Shown in pieces: positions 1 to 8,016 of a stretch of 57,614 nucleotides of DNA. The notes below the pieces were generated by a model. The model made no database searches and was not told the origin of the DNA. It saw nothing but the letters and a program-made list of their open reading frames with translations. Each line of letters begins with the position of its first letter. The stretch's first letter is position 1. Made by a program: the position numbers and the translations under genes. The DNA is from Sedimentisphaerales bacterium (GTDB taxonomy: Bacteria; Planctomycetota; Phycisphaerae; Sedimentisphaerales; Anaerohalosphaeraceae), in contig JANQGW010000083.1 in the NCBI GenBank assembly GCA_028282905.1, forward strand, positions 1 to 57,614, in the 5' to 3' direction.

Positions 1-949
1 TACGATACTGATATCGACGGTGAGACATTTGCGATTTTCGGTGGCGTTTCGATCCCGGTGACCTATCGTCTTACATTTTCGGCTGGGTTGCGAGCAGCCT
101 GAAAATGTTGACTACACCGTCCGTCCGATTCCACTGTCCTTTACACCGGAAGGGCAGGCCGAACAACCGTTTTCCACCTTGGAAATGAGTTCTGCAGAAT
201 GGGCTCTGGCTCCCGGCTATTTGAATGTTCAGAAAAAACCGGCAGCCTCAACGTTCATGTCTGCTGACCGGGTGCCGTTTTTATGTACACATCGTGTGGG
301 GCGTGGGCGTGTCAGTTTTTTAAACAGCTTTATGCTGTACCGCTTGTATCGCTCTGATCTTGACGGCGGCCCGCTGCAGGAACTGTTGTCCGGACTGATT
401 GCACATGACAGCCGCATTGGGACCGATGAATCCCGCATCGATCTGGTTGCCAATGTCGATACAGAGCAGCAGCGTGTCGTTTTTGAAGCGTGTGTGCGGG
501 ACTCACGATATCAGGCGGTGGGTGGCGCAACGGTTCTGCTGGATGTGAATGGCCAGTCGTTTAAAATGAGCCCTGCTTCTCCGGGCCGATACACCGTGAC
601 CGTTGATAATCTTAGTTCTCGGTCGGTCTATGCGGTAGCAAAGGCCGAGCTGGGTGGTAATTATCTTGGCCGCAAGACCATGATTTTGGATTTGCCCAAA
701 AAGCAGGATGAAATGTCCCGCACCGAAGTCAATAAGCAGTTTTTAAATAGTCTGGCCGACCGAAGTCATGTAAAAGTGCTGGAACCCGACCAGATGAATT
801 CGGATATCCATAAAATGTTTAAGGCGACTGAAACACTGCAGGCTAATGCCGTGCCGGTATCAATCTGGCACAATTGGCCGCTGGTGCTGCTGTTATGCGG
901 GTTGTTGACATTGAACTGGTTTGTTCGCAGATCGAGCGGACTTGTATAA
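1..949 (+). pseudogene. C-terminal part of a membrane-anchored amidotransferase/BatA-like protein, with an apparent frameshift
   Basis: The 5' end lies outside the window. Frame 1 reads a plausible protein (DTDIDGETFAIFGG...) until a stop near 92. From about 80 the protein continues in frame 2 (LGCEQPENVDY..., then the long open stretch to 949). Removing one T from the TTTT run at 76-79 joins the two parts, so this is either an assembly error or a real frameshift. The C-terminal half has the build of proteins found in planctomycete DUF4159 operons: beta-sandwich segments, a region around 'EVNKQFLNSLA', and a final transmembrane helix (WPLVLLLCGLLTLNWF) ending in RRSSGL. The family call rests on this pattern and the neighbours, because the N-terminal domain is not visible. 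The next gene starts 11 bases downstream, which suggests one operon. It could also be called a VWA or glutamine-amidotransferase-like protein. Confidence 0.6.
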
Positions 950-959
950 AGGATAAATA

Positions 960-1823
960 ATGAAACGAATTTGGATAATACTATTGAGCCTTTGCATAAC
1001 GCAATCACTTGCGGTGTCGGCCGATACCGAGCCTCTGAACGAATTACCTTCACCCAGGGGTTGGGCGGTTCTCATTTCTGGTCTGAACAGAGAGCCGGAG
1101 GAAAAACAGCTAAAGGACCAGGCAATTCTTGCTTTGCGATTGGTGATGAAAACCCAGTTTGAGATTCCGCTGGAACGTCAGTTTATTTTTACCAGTAAAG
1201 ATTCCCTGGCTTATAAAGAAGGGGCCAGAGAAGCCAATGCCGAGAATGTCGCACAAACCTTAAAGACTCTTTCTCAATCGATTCGGCCGGAGGATACATT
1301 CATTTTCTATTATGTTGGACAGGCGAATATCGTTAAACAGACACTTCGCTTAAATCTCCCCGGCCCCGATATGACACATGATGCTTTGAGTAAGCTGTTA
1401 AAGGCCATCGAGCCCCGGCGGTCACTGATAGTTCTGGATTGTCCGGGAGCTGGATTGGCTATCGAATCATTGACCGGGGAAAACCGAATTGTGATCGCCG
1501 GTGCGCAGGCTAATCAACCCTGGAGCACACAATTTAGCCGCTACTTTATTCCGGCCATGAGTGCTCTACAGGCAGACTATAACCGTGACAACAGGATTTC
1601 TATTCTCGAAGCCTTTCGACATGCATCCATCCAGTTGGATGACTCTTATCGGCAAAACGAATGGATCAAGACCGAAAATCCCTTACTGGAAGATGACGGT
1701 GACGCCGCCGCATCTCAGCAGCCCTGGACATTGGAGCCGGATAAAGACGGCGAGTTTTCATCGAAGTGGTTTATTTATGAGTTAAAGGAAGAACTTACGG
1801 CATCCCTTACTTTTTCAGAGTAA
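960..1823 (+). CDS. Secreted caspase-fold (C13-like) protein, probably catalytically inactive
   Basis: 287 residues with a signal peptide (MKRIWIILLSLCITQSLAVSA). The layout follows the caspase-like/C13 proteins that sit beside DUF4159 genes: a 'WAVLISGL' strand, a strand ending 'FIFYYVG' where the catalytic HG motif belongs, and 'LIVLDCPGAG' where the usual D-x-C-x-S-G lies. The His motif reads G120-Q121-A122 and the Cys is displaced (D160-C161-P162-G163), so the catalytic dyad appears lost. A later segment (YNRDNRISILEAFRHA) is the conserved calcium-loop-like helix of these proteins. The gene lies between the amidotransferase-like gene and the DUF4159 gene on the same strand, with gaps of 10 and 38 bases. 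The role is unknown. A scaffold or regulatory function in the outer-layer operon is an inference. Confidence 0.7.
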   Translation: MKRIWIILLSLCITQSLAVSADTEPLNELPSPRGWAVLISGLNREPEEKQLKDQAILALRLVMKTQFEIPLERQFIFTSKDSLAYKEGAREANAENVAQTLKTLSQSIRPEDTFIFYYVGQANIVKQTLRLNLPGPDMTHDALSKLLKAIEPRRSLIVLDCPGAGLAIESLTGENRIVIAGAQANQPWSTQFSRYFIPAMSALQADYNRDNRISILEAFRHASIQLDDSYRQNEWIKTENPLLEDDGDAAASQQPWTLEPDKDGEFSSKWFIYELKEELTASLTFSE

Positions 1824-1861
1824 TATCAAAGGTGTTTCGTGCCATAGAAGCGGAGATAAAT

Positions 1862-2662
1862 ATGAGTGACAATTCGTCGATTGACAGACGAGAATTTATC
1901 AGGAAAACAAGCGGTTCTGTTATCAGAATCGCCACAGCGGGCTTTTCTCTGCTTGGCAGTGAACTGCAGGCTGGCCGGGATGTTTCCGAGGAAAATCATA
2001 AATACGATTTTTGGATGGGGCGAGTGAAATTCATTGCTAACAGGGGCGACAAACGATTTTGGGCGACGTATCCCGGTTCGGATAAAAACCTGCTTCGTGA
2101 GTTTAGACGAGTTTGCCGAAGTCAGGTGAAACTTCCCCCTCGCTGTGAAGATCAGATGCCGGTATTTGGCTCGAAAGATCAATTCAACGGTGTTGTTGAC
2201 TTCACTGATATAAAGGCAATGCGGTTGTTTCCATTTCTGTTTATGACTTCAGAATATGATTTTACTCTCACATCGAGACAAAAGCAGAATCTCAAACAAT
2301 ATATTGAAGAGGGGGGCTTTTTGTTAATGGATGACTGTGTCATTTCCGGCACGACAGATTATTTTTATCAATGTTCTCTGCATTTACTACGCGAAATCTT
2401 CGGTCACGAAGCTGTCAGGCAGATTCCATTCAGCCATGAAGTTTTTAACAATGTTTACGATTTCAGTGAGAGCGGTCTGCCGTATATTCAAGGTCAGCGA
2501 CATCCGGCCGTCGGCGTTTTTATCAAAGAACGACTGGCGGTTTTTCTGAGTGCAACCGATTTGCATTGCGGCTGGTACGGCTGGACAGGAAAACACACCA
2601 GAGAATACAAAGAAGCAATCAAAATGGGAATTAACATCATAACATATGCAGTTTTGCACTGA
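1862..2662 (+). CDS. DUF4159 family protein with Tat signal
   Basis: 266 residues. The start is ATG 1862, because GGAG sits 6 bases before it; a GTG at 1832 in the same frame has no comparable site. The N-terminus carries a twin-arginine export motif (RREFIRK, residues 8-14) followed by a hydrophobic stretch. The rest matches the DUF4159 pattern: an 'FWATYPGSDKNLLREF' region, 'FPFLFMTSEYDFTLT', then 'YIEEGGFLLMDDC', which resembles the glycine-rich strand of amidotransferase-like folds. DUF4159 proteins typically close operons that also encode MoxR ATPases and BatA/VWA proteins; only the last three genes of such an operon are inside the window. The biochemical function is not known. It ends convergent to the VOC gene. 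Confidence 0.8.
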   Translation: MSDNSSIDRREFIRKTSGSVIRIATAGFSLLGSELQAGRDVSEENHKYDFWMGRVKFIANRGDKRFWATYPGSDKNLLREFRRVCRSQVKLPPRCEDQMPVFGSKDQFNGVVDFTDIKAMRLFPFLFMTSEYDFTLTSRQKQNLKQYIEEGGFLLMDDCVISGTTDYFYQCSLHLLREIFGHEAVRQIPFSHEVFNNVYDFSESGLPYIQGQRHPAVGVFIKERLAVFLSATDLHCGWYGWTGKHTREYKEAIKMGINIITYAVLH

Positions 2663-2674
2663 TTTGAATACTTC

Positions 2675-2706
2675 CAAAAATACAGTTATCAAAGATACCA
2701 TAACTG
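2675..2706 (-). terminator. Terminator-like hairpin of the VOC gene
   Basis: A perfect 7-bp inverted repeat (CAGTTAT at 2683-2689 and ATAACTG at 2700-2706) with a 10-base loop. On the minus strand it is followed by TATTTTT, as expected for intrinsic termination of the gene ending at 2747. The stem is AU-rich, so it would be weak. Confidence 0.45.
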
Positions 2707-2746
2707 AGAAACAGATTGGCGGCTAATCCCTTAACAAGATTTCGAA

Positions 2747-3145
2747 TCATTGATCCTCGGTAGTCTCATAGATCATAATCAGATTGCCGCATGTGTCATC
2801 AAAGACCGCCATGATTTCTGTTCCACAATTTTGGGGTTTTGAGCGAAATGTTACGCCCAGTTCTTTCAGACGAGCATATTCGGATTCGATGTCGTCAACC
2901 AGGAATGCTGTCAAGGGGAGGCCTTCATCATAGATCGCCTTCTTGAATACTTTGGTTGCTGGATGTTCGCCGCAGGGTTCAAGAAGCAGCTCGGTACCAT
3001 CCGGCTCATCAGGCGATACGACGGTCACATAACGTGTCTGCCCCATTGGGATGTCTCTCTTTTTAACAAAGCCAAGGACATTCGTATAGAAGGCGATGGC
3101 CTTATCCAAATCTGTTATATAGACACTTTCAAGCTTAATTTTCAT
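2747..3145 (-). CDS. VOC (glyoxalase/bleomycin-resistance) family protein
   Basis: 132 residues from ATG 3145, which has GGAGG close upstream; the longer reading from 3172 has no such site. It is one complete vicinal-oxygen-chelate module of two beta-alpha-beta-beta-beta halves: 'LESVYITDLDKAIAFYTNVLGF' at the start and 'GTEIMAVFDDTCGNLIMIYE' at the end. The final Glu falls where family members bind metal. The length is normal for single-module proteins. The substrate cannot be told from sequence. It stands alone, convergent to the DUF4159 gene. Confidence 0.85.
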   Translation of the reverse strand: MKIKLESVYITDLDKAIAFYTNVLGFVKKRDIPMGQTRYVTVVSPDEPDGTELLLEPCGEHPATKVFKKAIYDEGLPLTAFLVDDIESEYARLKELGVTFRSKPQNCGTEIMAVFDDTCGNLIMIYETTEDQ

Positions 3146-3732
3146 TGTACGGCCTCCATTGAATAACGTCATCGCTCAGGACTGATAATAACAGCCCCGA
3201 TATTCCATGACTTTACCGGCTAACAGCGACTATGCGTCTAATTTACGGGTAGTTAGCCTGTAGTTTTTAAGGTTGAAACTCAACAGTAAAGATTATCGGT
3301 ATATACGCATTCGTATGATATTTGTTGCATTGAATCAATCCAAATTCAATGAGTGGTAAAAGACAAATTAAAGATATGCTTAAACCGGGCATCAACATCC
3401 TTGGCTTTCCGTAATTACTTACTCAATAAAAAGTTATAATTGTTCGATATAAGTTTAAGATGCCAGGGAAGATATAGTTCTTTGGATACTACAGATCAGG
3501 GCTATGCACATCTTTAATGAGTGGTAATATTACGTGCCCAGTGGATGAATAAGAACGTGACTACTGCTGCGGTCTCTTTATTTCGACCTCGCCGCCAAAT
3601 AGACGCAGTTTTAGGTCTTGTTTATGTTTTTTAGAAAATTTAATTTTTTTTGTTATTTCCGATTTTCCATCGTATTTACTTAGGGAAGACAGAACGGATG
3701 GTTTTATGAGGCGATAAGTTCAGGAATTATGA
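3146..3732. other. 587-base intergenic region with dyads but no gene
   Basis: AT-rich spacer between the divergently read VOC and sigma factor genes. It holds a dyad CATTGAAT-N8-ATTCAATG at 3328-3351, a small dyad ATACG-N4-CGTAT at 3303-3316, a 12-base direct repeat AATGAGTGGTAA at 3348-3359 and 3516-3527, a TATAAT at 3435-3440 with no good -35 box, and a bulged stem (3567-3575 with 3601-3608). I see no open frame with gene-like character. Confidence 0.5.
3328..3351. promoter_or_regulatory. Dyad symmetry, possible operator upstream of the ECF sigma gene
   Basis: CATTGAAT and ATTCAATG are perfect inverted 8-mers separated by 8 bases. The centre-to-centre distance of 16 bases puts both arms on nearly the same face of DNA, which fits a dimeric regulator. 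No regulator is identified. Confidence 0.35.
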
Positions 3733-4281
3733 ATGGCTGATAACCCTAATAATCAAGATGCGGCACGCGATGAACGCTTTTTGCAGCTCTTAATGGCCAA
3801 TCAGGACAAGATTTACGCGTTTATCCTTTCGCTTGTGCATAACAGCAACGACGCAGAGGATATCTTACAGGACGCAATCACTGTGATGTGGCGTAAATTC
3901 GACACTTTTAAACCGGGAACCAGCTTTGCGGCTTGGGGTTTTGCGATTGCACGGGTACTAGTTCTGAAGTTTTTTGAGAAAAACCGTCATTCCAAGCTGT
4001 CATTTTCCCCTGATCTTGAAAAAGAGCTGGCTTTAATAACCACCGAAAAGCTTACATCCGAGGGGGAAGATATTTTAGGAATTCTTAAAGAATGTCTGAG
4101 AAAACTGGACCCCCGAAATTATGAATTAATCAAAATGCGATACGCCGAAAAGAAACCAACCAAAAAGATCGCGGATGAACGAGGCATTGCATCGCACAGA
4201 ATGTATCGATTAATGGGGAAAATCCATGAAATACTCCGTCGCTGTATGCGGCAGTCTCTTTCGATTCGGGAGAGGATATAA
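3733..4281 (+). CDS. ECF sigma-70 family RNA polymerase sigma factor
   Basis: 182 residues. Region 2 is at about residues 13-80 ('YAFILSLVHNSNDAEDILQD', then 'TSFAAWGFAIARVLVL') and region 4 at about 125-175 ('LDPRNYELIKMRYAE' and the helix-turn-helix 'PTKKIADERGIASHRMYR'). This is the build of the sigma factors common in planctomycetes and verrucomicrobia. Its stop codon overlaps the start of the FecR gene by one base (TAATG at 4279-4283), so the two are translationally coupled. The usual arrangement is that the membrane protein holds the sigma factor until a signal arrives. Its targets are not visible; the genes downstream are candidates by position. Confidence 0.9.
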   Translation: MADNPNNQDAARDERFLQLLMANQDKIYAFILSLVHNSNDAEDILQDAITVMWRKFDTFKPGTSFAAWGFAIARVLVLKFFEKNRHSKLSFSPDLEKELALITTEKLTSEGEDILGILKECLRKLDPRNYELIKMRYAEKKPTKKIADERGIASHRMYRLMGKIHEILRRCMRQSLSIRERI

Positions 4282-5963
4282 TGGAATATCCAACAAACAC
4301 CAGTGAATTTGTCAGTTTGACGCTCCAGGCAATTGAAGGCCGGATTACGGACGATGACTTTGCCCGATTAGAGAAATATCTGCAGGACAAACCGGAATTT
4401 CGTGATATCTATTCCGACCTGAACATCATGTATGCCTATTTGAGACGTCCCGCGCTGACATTTGACGCTGACGTTCACGAAAGTGAGCAATATGATCCGC
4501 TCGACGCGGAGCTTTGGCAGCATCTCGCCGAATACGAAAAGACGGCACCAAGATTTGAGCTTTCTGAGGAAGAGCCTTCACAGGAATTAATCCAAAAGGT
4601 TGTTCACGCAAGAAACCCGTATAAAATAAGTAAATTCAATATTTTTACATTTGCTATCAGTGCCGCGGCAATTTTTCTCATTCTCCTTTTTATTAAGTTT
4701 GCGCCTACCAAGCGATACAGTGTTGAGGTTGCGACACTTATTGACCAGGTAAATGTGAAGTGGGCGGATTCACGTTCGCAGCTTGATAACGGTAGTCGTT
4801 TATTAACAAATGACCTGCCTTTTGTATTAGATAAGGGGATCATCAGCATCCTTTATGATAATGATGTTGAGGTAGTGATAGAGGCTCCGGCAAAATTCGA
4901 GCTTGAACAGTCGGGGGTCATTTTGGAGTATGGCCGGCTGTTCAGCCGTGTTTCAGAGTCCGGCTTAGGGTTTAGAGTTGAGACGCCAACATGCCAATTT
5001 GTGGATTTAGGAACCGAATTTGGAATCCAGGCGGATATTAACGGTTCATCCGAACTGCATGTGATTAAAGGGAAGGTCCAATTGTTTGCGGGGGCGGCGA
5101 AAGAAAAGAAGACCAGTCTGACGGTTCAGGTTGATGACGCCATTCGCTATGACGCCAATCGCAGCCAGGTCTCAAATATTCCGATTCAGAAAACAGTTTT
5201 TGCGCGTCAGGTGAATTCCAAAAGTAATTTTATCTGGCGAGGTCAAAAAGTTATTAATTTAGCTGATATTGTTGGCGAAGGAAATGGGTTTGGCACAGGC
5301 ACCGTTGACCACGGCTTAAATCTTTTGACTGGAAAATCGGAGAGGGTTATTAAGCTGGATTCTGCGTGGGACAAAAATGGACAATATAGGGTAACATCAA
5401 ATCCCTATGTAGATGGTGTTTTTGTCCCAAGGGGCGGGCTATTTCCTGTCCAGGTAAGTTCGACGGGCTTGCGTTTTGACGAATGCCCGAAGACTTCCGG
5501 CTATTCATATAGATATATTTTCAACGGTGCCTGGCACTCTCATATTGAGGGCGAGCCGCCGCATCTGTTAAAGCTGAATGACCTAACATTTGAAAAAACC
5601 GGGCAGGCCTTGTATATGCACTCCAATGCGGGGATTACTTTTGATTTAGAAGCGATACGCCGGGGCACTCCGGGGCTGCGAATTAATAGATTTAAAGCCA
5701 CGGCAGGTGTTTCCCAAACGGTGCTGGAGATATGGCCCAAGTCCTCACGGGTTGACTTCTGGGTGCTGGTTGACGGCCAAATCAGGCTCGAACAAATCGA
5801 TGCGAAGCCTGAAGATGGTTCTTTTAAGATTGAGATTGATTTGTTAAACAAAGATCGCTTTTTGACCATAATAACAACGGACAGCGGCAGCGAGTATGAA
5901 GGCGGCAGCCGGGACTGGGCCTTATTGGCCGATCCTGTCCTGGAACTGGATGATGAAAAGTAA
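4281..5963 (+). CDS. FecR-type transmembrane anti-sigma/sensor protein with C-terminal NPCBM-like domain
   Basis: 560 residues. Residues 1-120 are cytoplasmic and acidic and would bind the sigma factor. One transmembrane helix spans about 121-140 (IFTFAISAAAIFLILLFIKF). A FecR domain follows at about 170-275, with the characteristic 'FRVETPTCQFVDLGTEFGI' and 'LHVIKGKVQLF'. The periplasmic C-terminus (about 325-560) resembles NPCBM/NEW2 carbohydrate-binding domains: 'NLLTGKSERVIKLDSAWDK', 'DGVFVPRGG', and a closing 'DWALLADPVLEL'. In family members with this layout the outer domain is thought to sense ligand; the ligand here is unknown and sugar is an inference. It is coupled to the sigma gene by a one-base overlap. 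Confidence 0.85.
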   Translation: MEYPTNTSEFVSLTLQAIEGRITDDDFARLEKYLQDKPEFRDIYSDLNIMYAYLRRPALTFDADVHESEQYDPLDAELWQHLAEYEKTAPRFELSEEEPSQELIQKVVHARNPYKISKFNIFTFAISAAAIFLILLFIKFAPTKRYSVEVATLIDQVNVKWADSRSQLDNGSRLLTNDLPFVLDKGIISILYDNDVEVVIEAPAKFELEQSGVILEYGRLFSRVSESGLGFRVETPTCQFVDLGTEFGIQADINGSSELHVIKGKVQLFAGAAKEKKTSLTVQVDDAIRYDANRSQVSNIPIQKTVFARQVNSKSNFIWRGQKVINLADIVGEGNGFGTGTVDHGLNLLTGKSERVIKLDSAWDKNGQYRVTSNPYVDGVFVPRGGLFPVQVSSTGLRFDECPKTSGYSYRYIFNGAWHSHIEGEPPHLLKLNDLTFEKTGQALYMHSNAGITFDLEAIRRGTPGLRINRFKATAGVSQTVLEIWPKSSRVDFWVLVDGQIRLEQIDAKPEDGSFKIEIDLLNKDRFLTIITTDSGSEYEGGSRDWALLADPVLELDDEK

Positions 5964-6143
5964 ACGCTTAACAGCTCTGATGGACGCGAAACGGAAGTAG
6001 CAGTTAAACCGATAGAGAAAGAAAAAGAGTCAGCAACGGACTTTGGCGAGAAAGTGCTGACTCTAAGAGTGGTCACAAAGGGCGTTGCGCCCATGTATGA
6101 GCCTTTTTTATTATATCGGACACAGAAAAAATAGCAAGTTAAT
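5964..6143 (+). ncRNA. Candidate structured leader upstream of the pseudopilin gene
   Basis: The spacer after fecR holds a perfect 10-bp stem (AGAGTCAGCA at 6026-6035, TGCTGACTCT at 6055-6064, 19-base loop) and a short GGGCG-TTG-CGCCC hairpin (6080-6092), followed 11 bases later by a T6 run at 6104-6109. Upstream, 5981-6013 reads GGACGCGAAACGG and then AAGTAGC...ACCGAT, which superficially recalls the 3' half of GEMM-I (cyclic-di-GMP) riboswitches, but the 5' half is not visible. It could be a terminator for fecR or a regulatory RNA. Confidence 0.35.
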
Positions 6144-6164
6144 TTGTTGGCAAGGGAATTGAAA

Positions 6165-6956
6165 ATGGAAATCAGGAAAGATGGATTTACGTTAATTGAA
6201 CTGCTTGTGGTTATCGCGATTATCGCCCTCTTAATGGCCGTTATTATGCCGGCTCTGGGGGCCGCTAAAGAACAGGCTCGGGCTGTCGTATGCAGGGCGA
6301 ATGTCAAGCAGTGGGCAACCTGTTATGCACTCTACACGGAGGAATATGACCAGTCTTTTCCGCCGTTTATGGGCGGTACTGTGGGCTTTACGACATACAT
6401 GGAGAATTTGAGACCTTATTACGATGACGTGACAAAAATGAGACTGTGTCCGTCCGCGGCGAAAGTGGCCACTGACAATCCGACCGGCCTTGAGCCGCTT
6501 AGCTATTTCGGCAGTACTTTTTCAGCATGGCAGATTGATCCGGTGGCTGCCTGGCTTGACAATGAAGATGATGGCCTTGGCAGTTATGGCGAAAATTCAT
6601 GGCTGAGACAGCGGCTGGCGGGGGATCCAACAGCGGATCAGTGCTGGGTGAAAATGTCGAGGATCAAAACGTCGTCGAGGACGCCCATGTTTGCCGATGC
6701 GAAGTGGAATAATGCGTGGCCGCGGCATACGGACCCCATTCCGGGTGTCAACACCGCGGACAACCGAAATACGAATTTCAGCATTTCAAATTGGTCCACA
6801 ATGGACAATTTTGTCATGCGAAGGCACAAGAATGGTCTTAATGTCGCTTTTGCCGATTTATCAGCCGCCTATATCGATGCGGAGGCCTTGTGGACGCTCA
6901 AATGGAACCAGGCGTTTGAAATAAGGGACAATGTTGACCTGCGGGATTTGCAATAA
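6165..6956 (+). CDS. Prepilin-type N-terminal cleavage/methylation domain protein (pseudopilin)
   Basis: 263 residues from ATG 6165, with AAGGGA upstream; the longer reading from TTG 6144 would bury the signal. The class III signal is textbook: a short charged leader MEIRKDG, then FTLIELLVV with Glu at mature position 5, and a hydrophobic helix. Prepilin peptidase would cut after Gly7. The C-terminal part is a globular domain of the planctomycete pseudopilin type, with '[22 protein letters not shown]' after the helix and '[16 protein letters not shown]' near the end. Such proteins are numerous in Phycisphaerae and often sit beside LamG or sigma/FecR genes. It lies between fecR and the first LamG gene. 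Confidence 0.88.
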   Translation: MEIRKDGFTLIELLVVIAIIALLMAVIMPALGAAKEQARAVVCRANVKQWATCYALYTEEYDQSFPPFMGGTVGFTTYMENLRPYYDDVTKMRLCPSAAKVATDNPTGLEPLSYFGSTFSAWQIDPVAAWLDNEDDGLGSYGENSWLRQRLAGDPTADQCWVKMSRIKTSSRTPMFADAKWNNAWPRHTDPIPGVNTADNRNTNFSISNWSTMDNFVMRRHKNGLNVAFADLSAAYIDAEALWTLKWNQAFEIRDNVDLRDLQ

Positions 6957-7039
6957 GAAAGAGGACGATAGAGTTTACGCCGTCATAATCGGCAGAAGTA
7001 ATATTTTGAAAATGATTGAAATGTGAGGTGTGTGAATTT

Positions 7040-7058
7040 CTTACGGGTGTTCCGTAAG
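7040..7058 (+). other. Hairpin in the leader of the first LamG gene
   Basis: CTTACGG (7040-7046) and CCGTAAG (7052-7058) form a perfect 7-bp stem with a 5-base loop; flanking TTT/AAA can extend it past a one-base bulge. No T-run follows, so it is more likely an mRNA-stability or regulatory hairpin than a terminator. It ends 35 bases before the start codon. Confidence 0.4.
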
Positions 7059-7093
7059 GAAAAAGTATTAATCGATTTTCGGAGGATTGAAAG

Positions 7094-7849
7094 ATGAAAA
7101 GATTAGTGGTATTTGGACTCGTATTGGGGATGGCCTGTATGGCACAAGCATCTGTTATTGCTCATTACGGTATGGAAGAAGCGTCGGGGGCGATTGTTGA
7201 CGTGGCCGGCGGCGAAACCGCCGATCCGGTTGATGGTGGACATGTCTATGGCGCTTCCAGTCCGGTTGGCAGCGGTGTCGGTTTGACTGCCAATGGTTCC
7301 TGGCAGTTGGATGCGACCGAATCAGCGGAACTCAATGCGCTGACCAACAATTTTACGGTGGCTTCCTGGGTCTATCTCGACAGTGCCTTGAGAGCAGCCA
7401 AGACAGGGACCAATGCGAATAATGACCGCATTATCGGTGATGATGTAGCATGGGATGGTGACGCGTGGTCATTCGGTATTCGAGACGGGAAACTGTTATT
7501 TACTAAGAACGGTGTTGCTGATGTGTTTAGCAATGTCACAGTTGCAGACGACCAGTGGGTTCATGTTGCCGTTGTCGTTTCAGGCACAGCCGGAGTTGAG
7601 TATTATCTGGATGGGGCACTGGCGCAGACAGTTGGCAATACAGCGGACTGTAAAGTAGGCGATGACGTTTTCGGGATTGGCCGTTCTTATGGCAATGGAG
7701 AAGCACAGTGGTTTGCCGGCAATCTCGACGAAGTGATGGTTTATAATGAAGCATTGAATGCCGATGCAATTGCCGAATTGGCTGTTCCCGAGCCGACAAC
7801 AATGGTTCTGCTGGGACTGGGGGGCTTGCTGCTTCGCAGAAAACGATAA
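7094..7849 (+). CDS. LamG domain protein with PEP-CTERM sorting signal
   Basis: 251 residues, start ATG 7094 with GGAGG upstream. Signal peptide MKRLVVFGLVLGMACMAQA, one LamG/concanavalin-like domain (about 22-228: 'GSWQLDATESAELNALTNN', 'QWVHVAVVVSG', 'YYLDGAL'), and a C-terminal PEP-CTERM signal (VPEPTTM, hydrophobic helix, RRKR). PEP-CTERM tails are processed by exosortase and mark surface or extracellular-matrix proteins. The LamG module is very close to those of the next four genes at both protein and DNA level, showing tandem duplication. It is the only one of the five with this tail. A strong hairpin follows at 7878. Confidence 0.9.
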   Translation: MKRLVVFGLVLGMACMAQASVIAHYGMEEASGAIVDVAGGETADPVDGGHVYGASSPVGSGVGLTANGSWQLDATESAELNALTNNFTVASWVYLDSALRAAKTGTNANNDRIIGDDVAWDGDAWSFGIRDGKLLFTKNGVADVFSNVTVADDQWVHVAVVVSGTAGVEYYLDGALAQTVGNTADCKVGDDVFGIGRSYGNGEAQWFAGNLDEVMVYNEALNADAIAELAVPEPTTMVLLGLGGLLLRRKR

Positions 7850-7877
7850 CTTGAATAAATTTTAAAGATTTACCGTC

Positions 7878-7909
7878 AGCCTCTCTTGCTCTTTCGGGCA
7901 AGAGAGGCT
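7878..7909 (+). terminator. 12-bp hairpin after the PEP-CTERM gene
   Basis: AGCCTCTCTTGC (7878-7889) and GCAAGAGAGGCT (7898-7909) form a perfect 12-bp stem with an 8-base loop. The following sequence (CGGATTTG) is only weakly T-rich, so it may act as a Rho-assisted or partial terminator, or protect the mRNA 3' end. Confidence 0.55.
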
Positions 7910-8016
7910 CGGATTTGAAAAGCTGTTGTTTTACGAATGTACAAAATGTCCGTTGCTGAAGCTGTGTGGGTTTCAGTGAAAAACGATCTGTCAGTATTGA
8001 TAAAGCGGAGGTAAAA

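Noticed and set aside
5964-6020. Hammerhead ribozyme or full GEMM-I riboswitch
   Set aside because: CTGATGG and GAAAC are present, but stem II cannot form, and the 5' half of GEMM-I is not recognisable.
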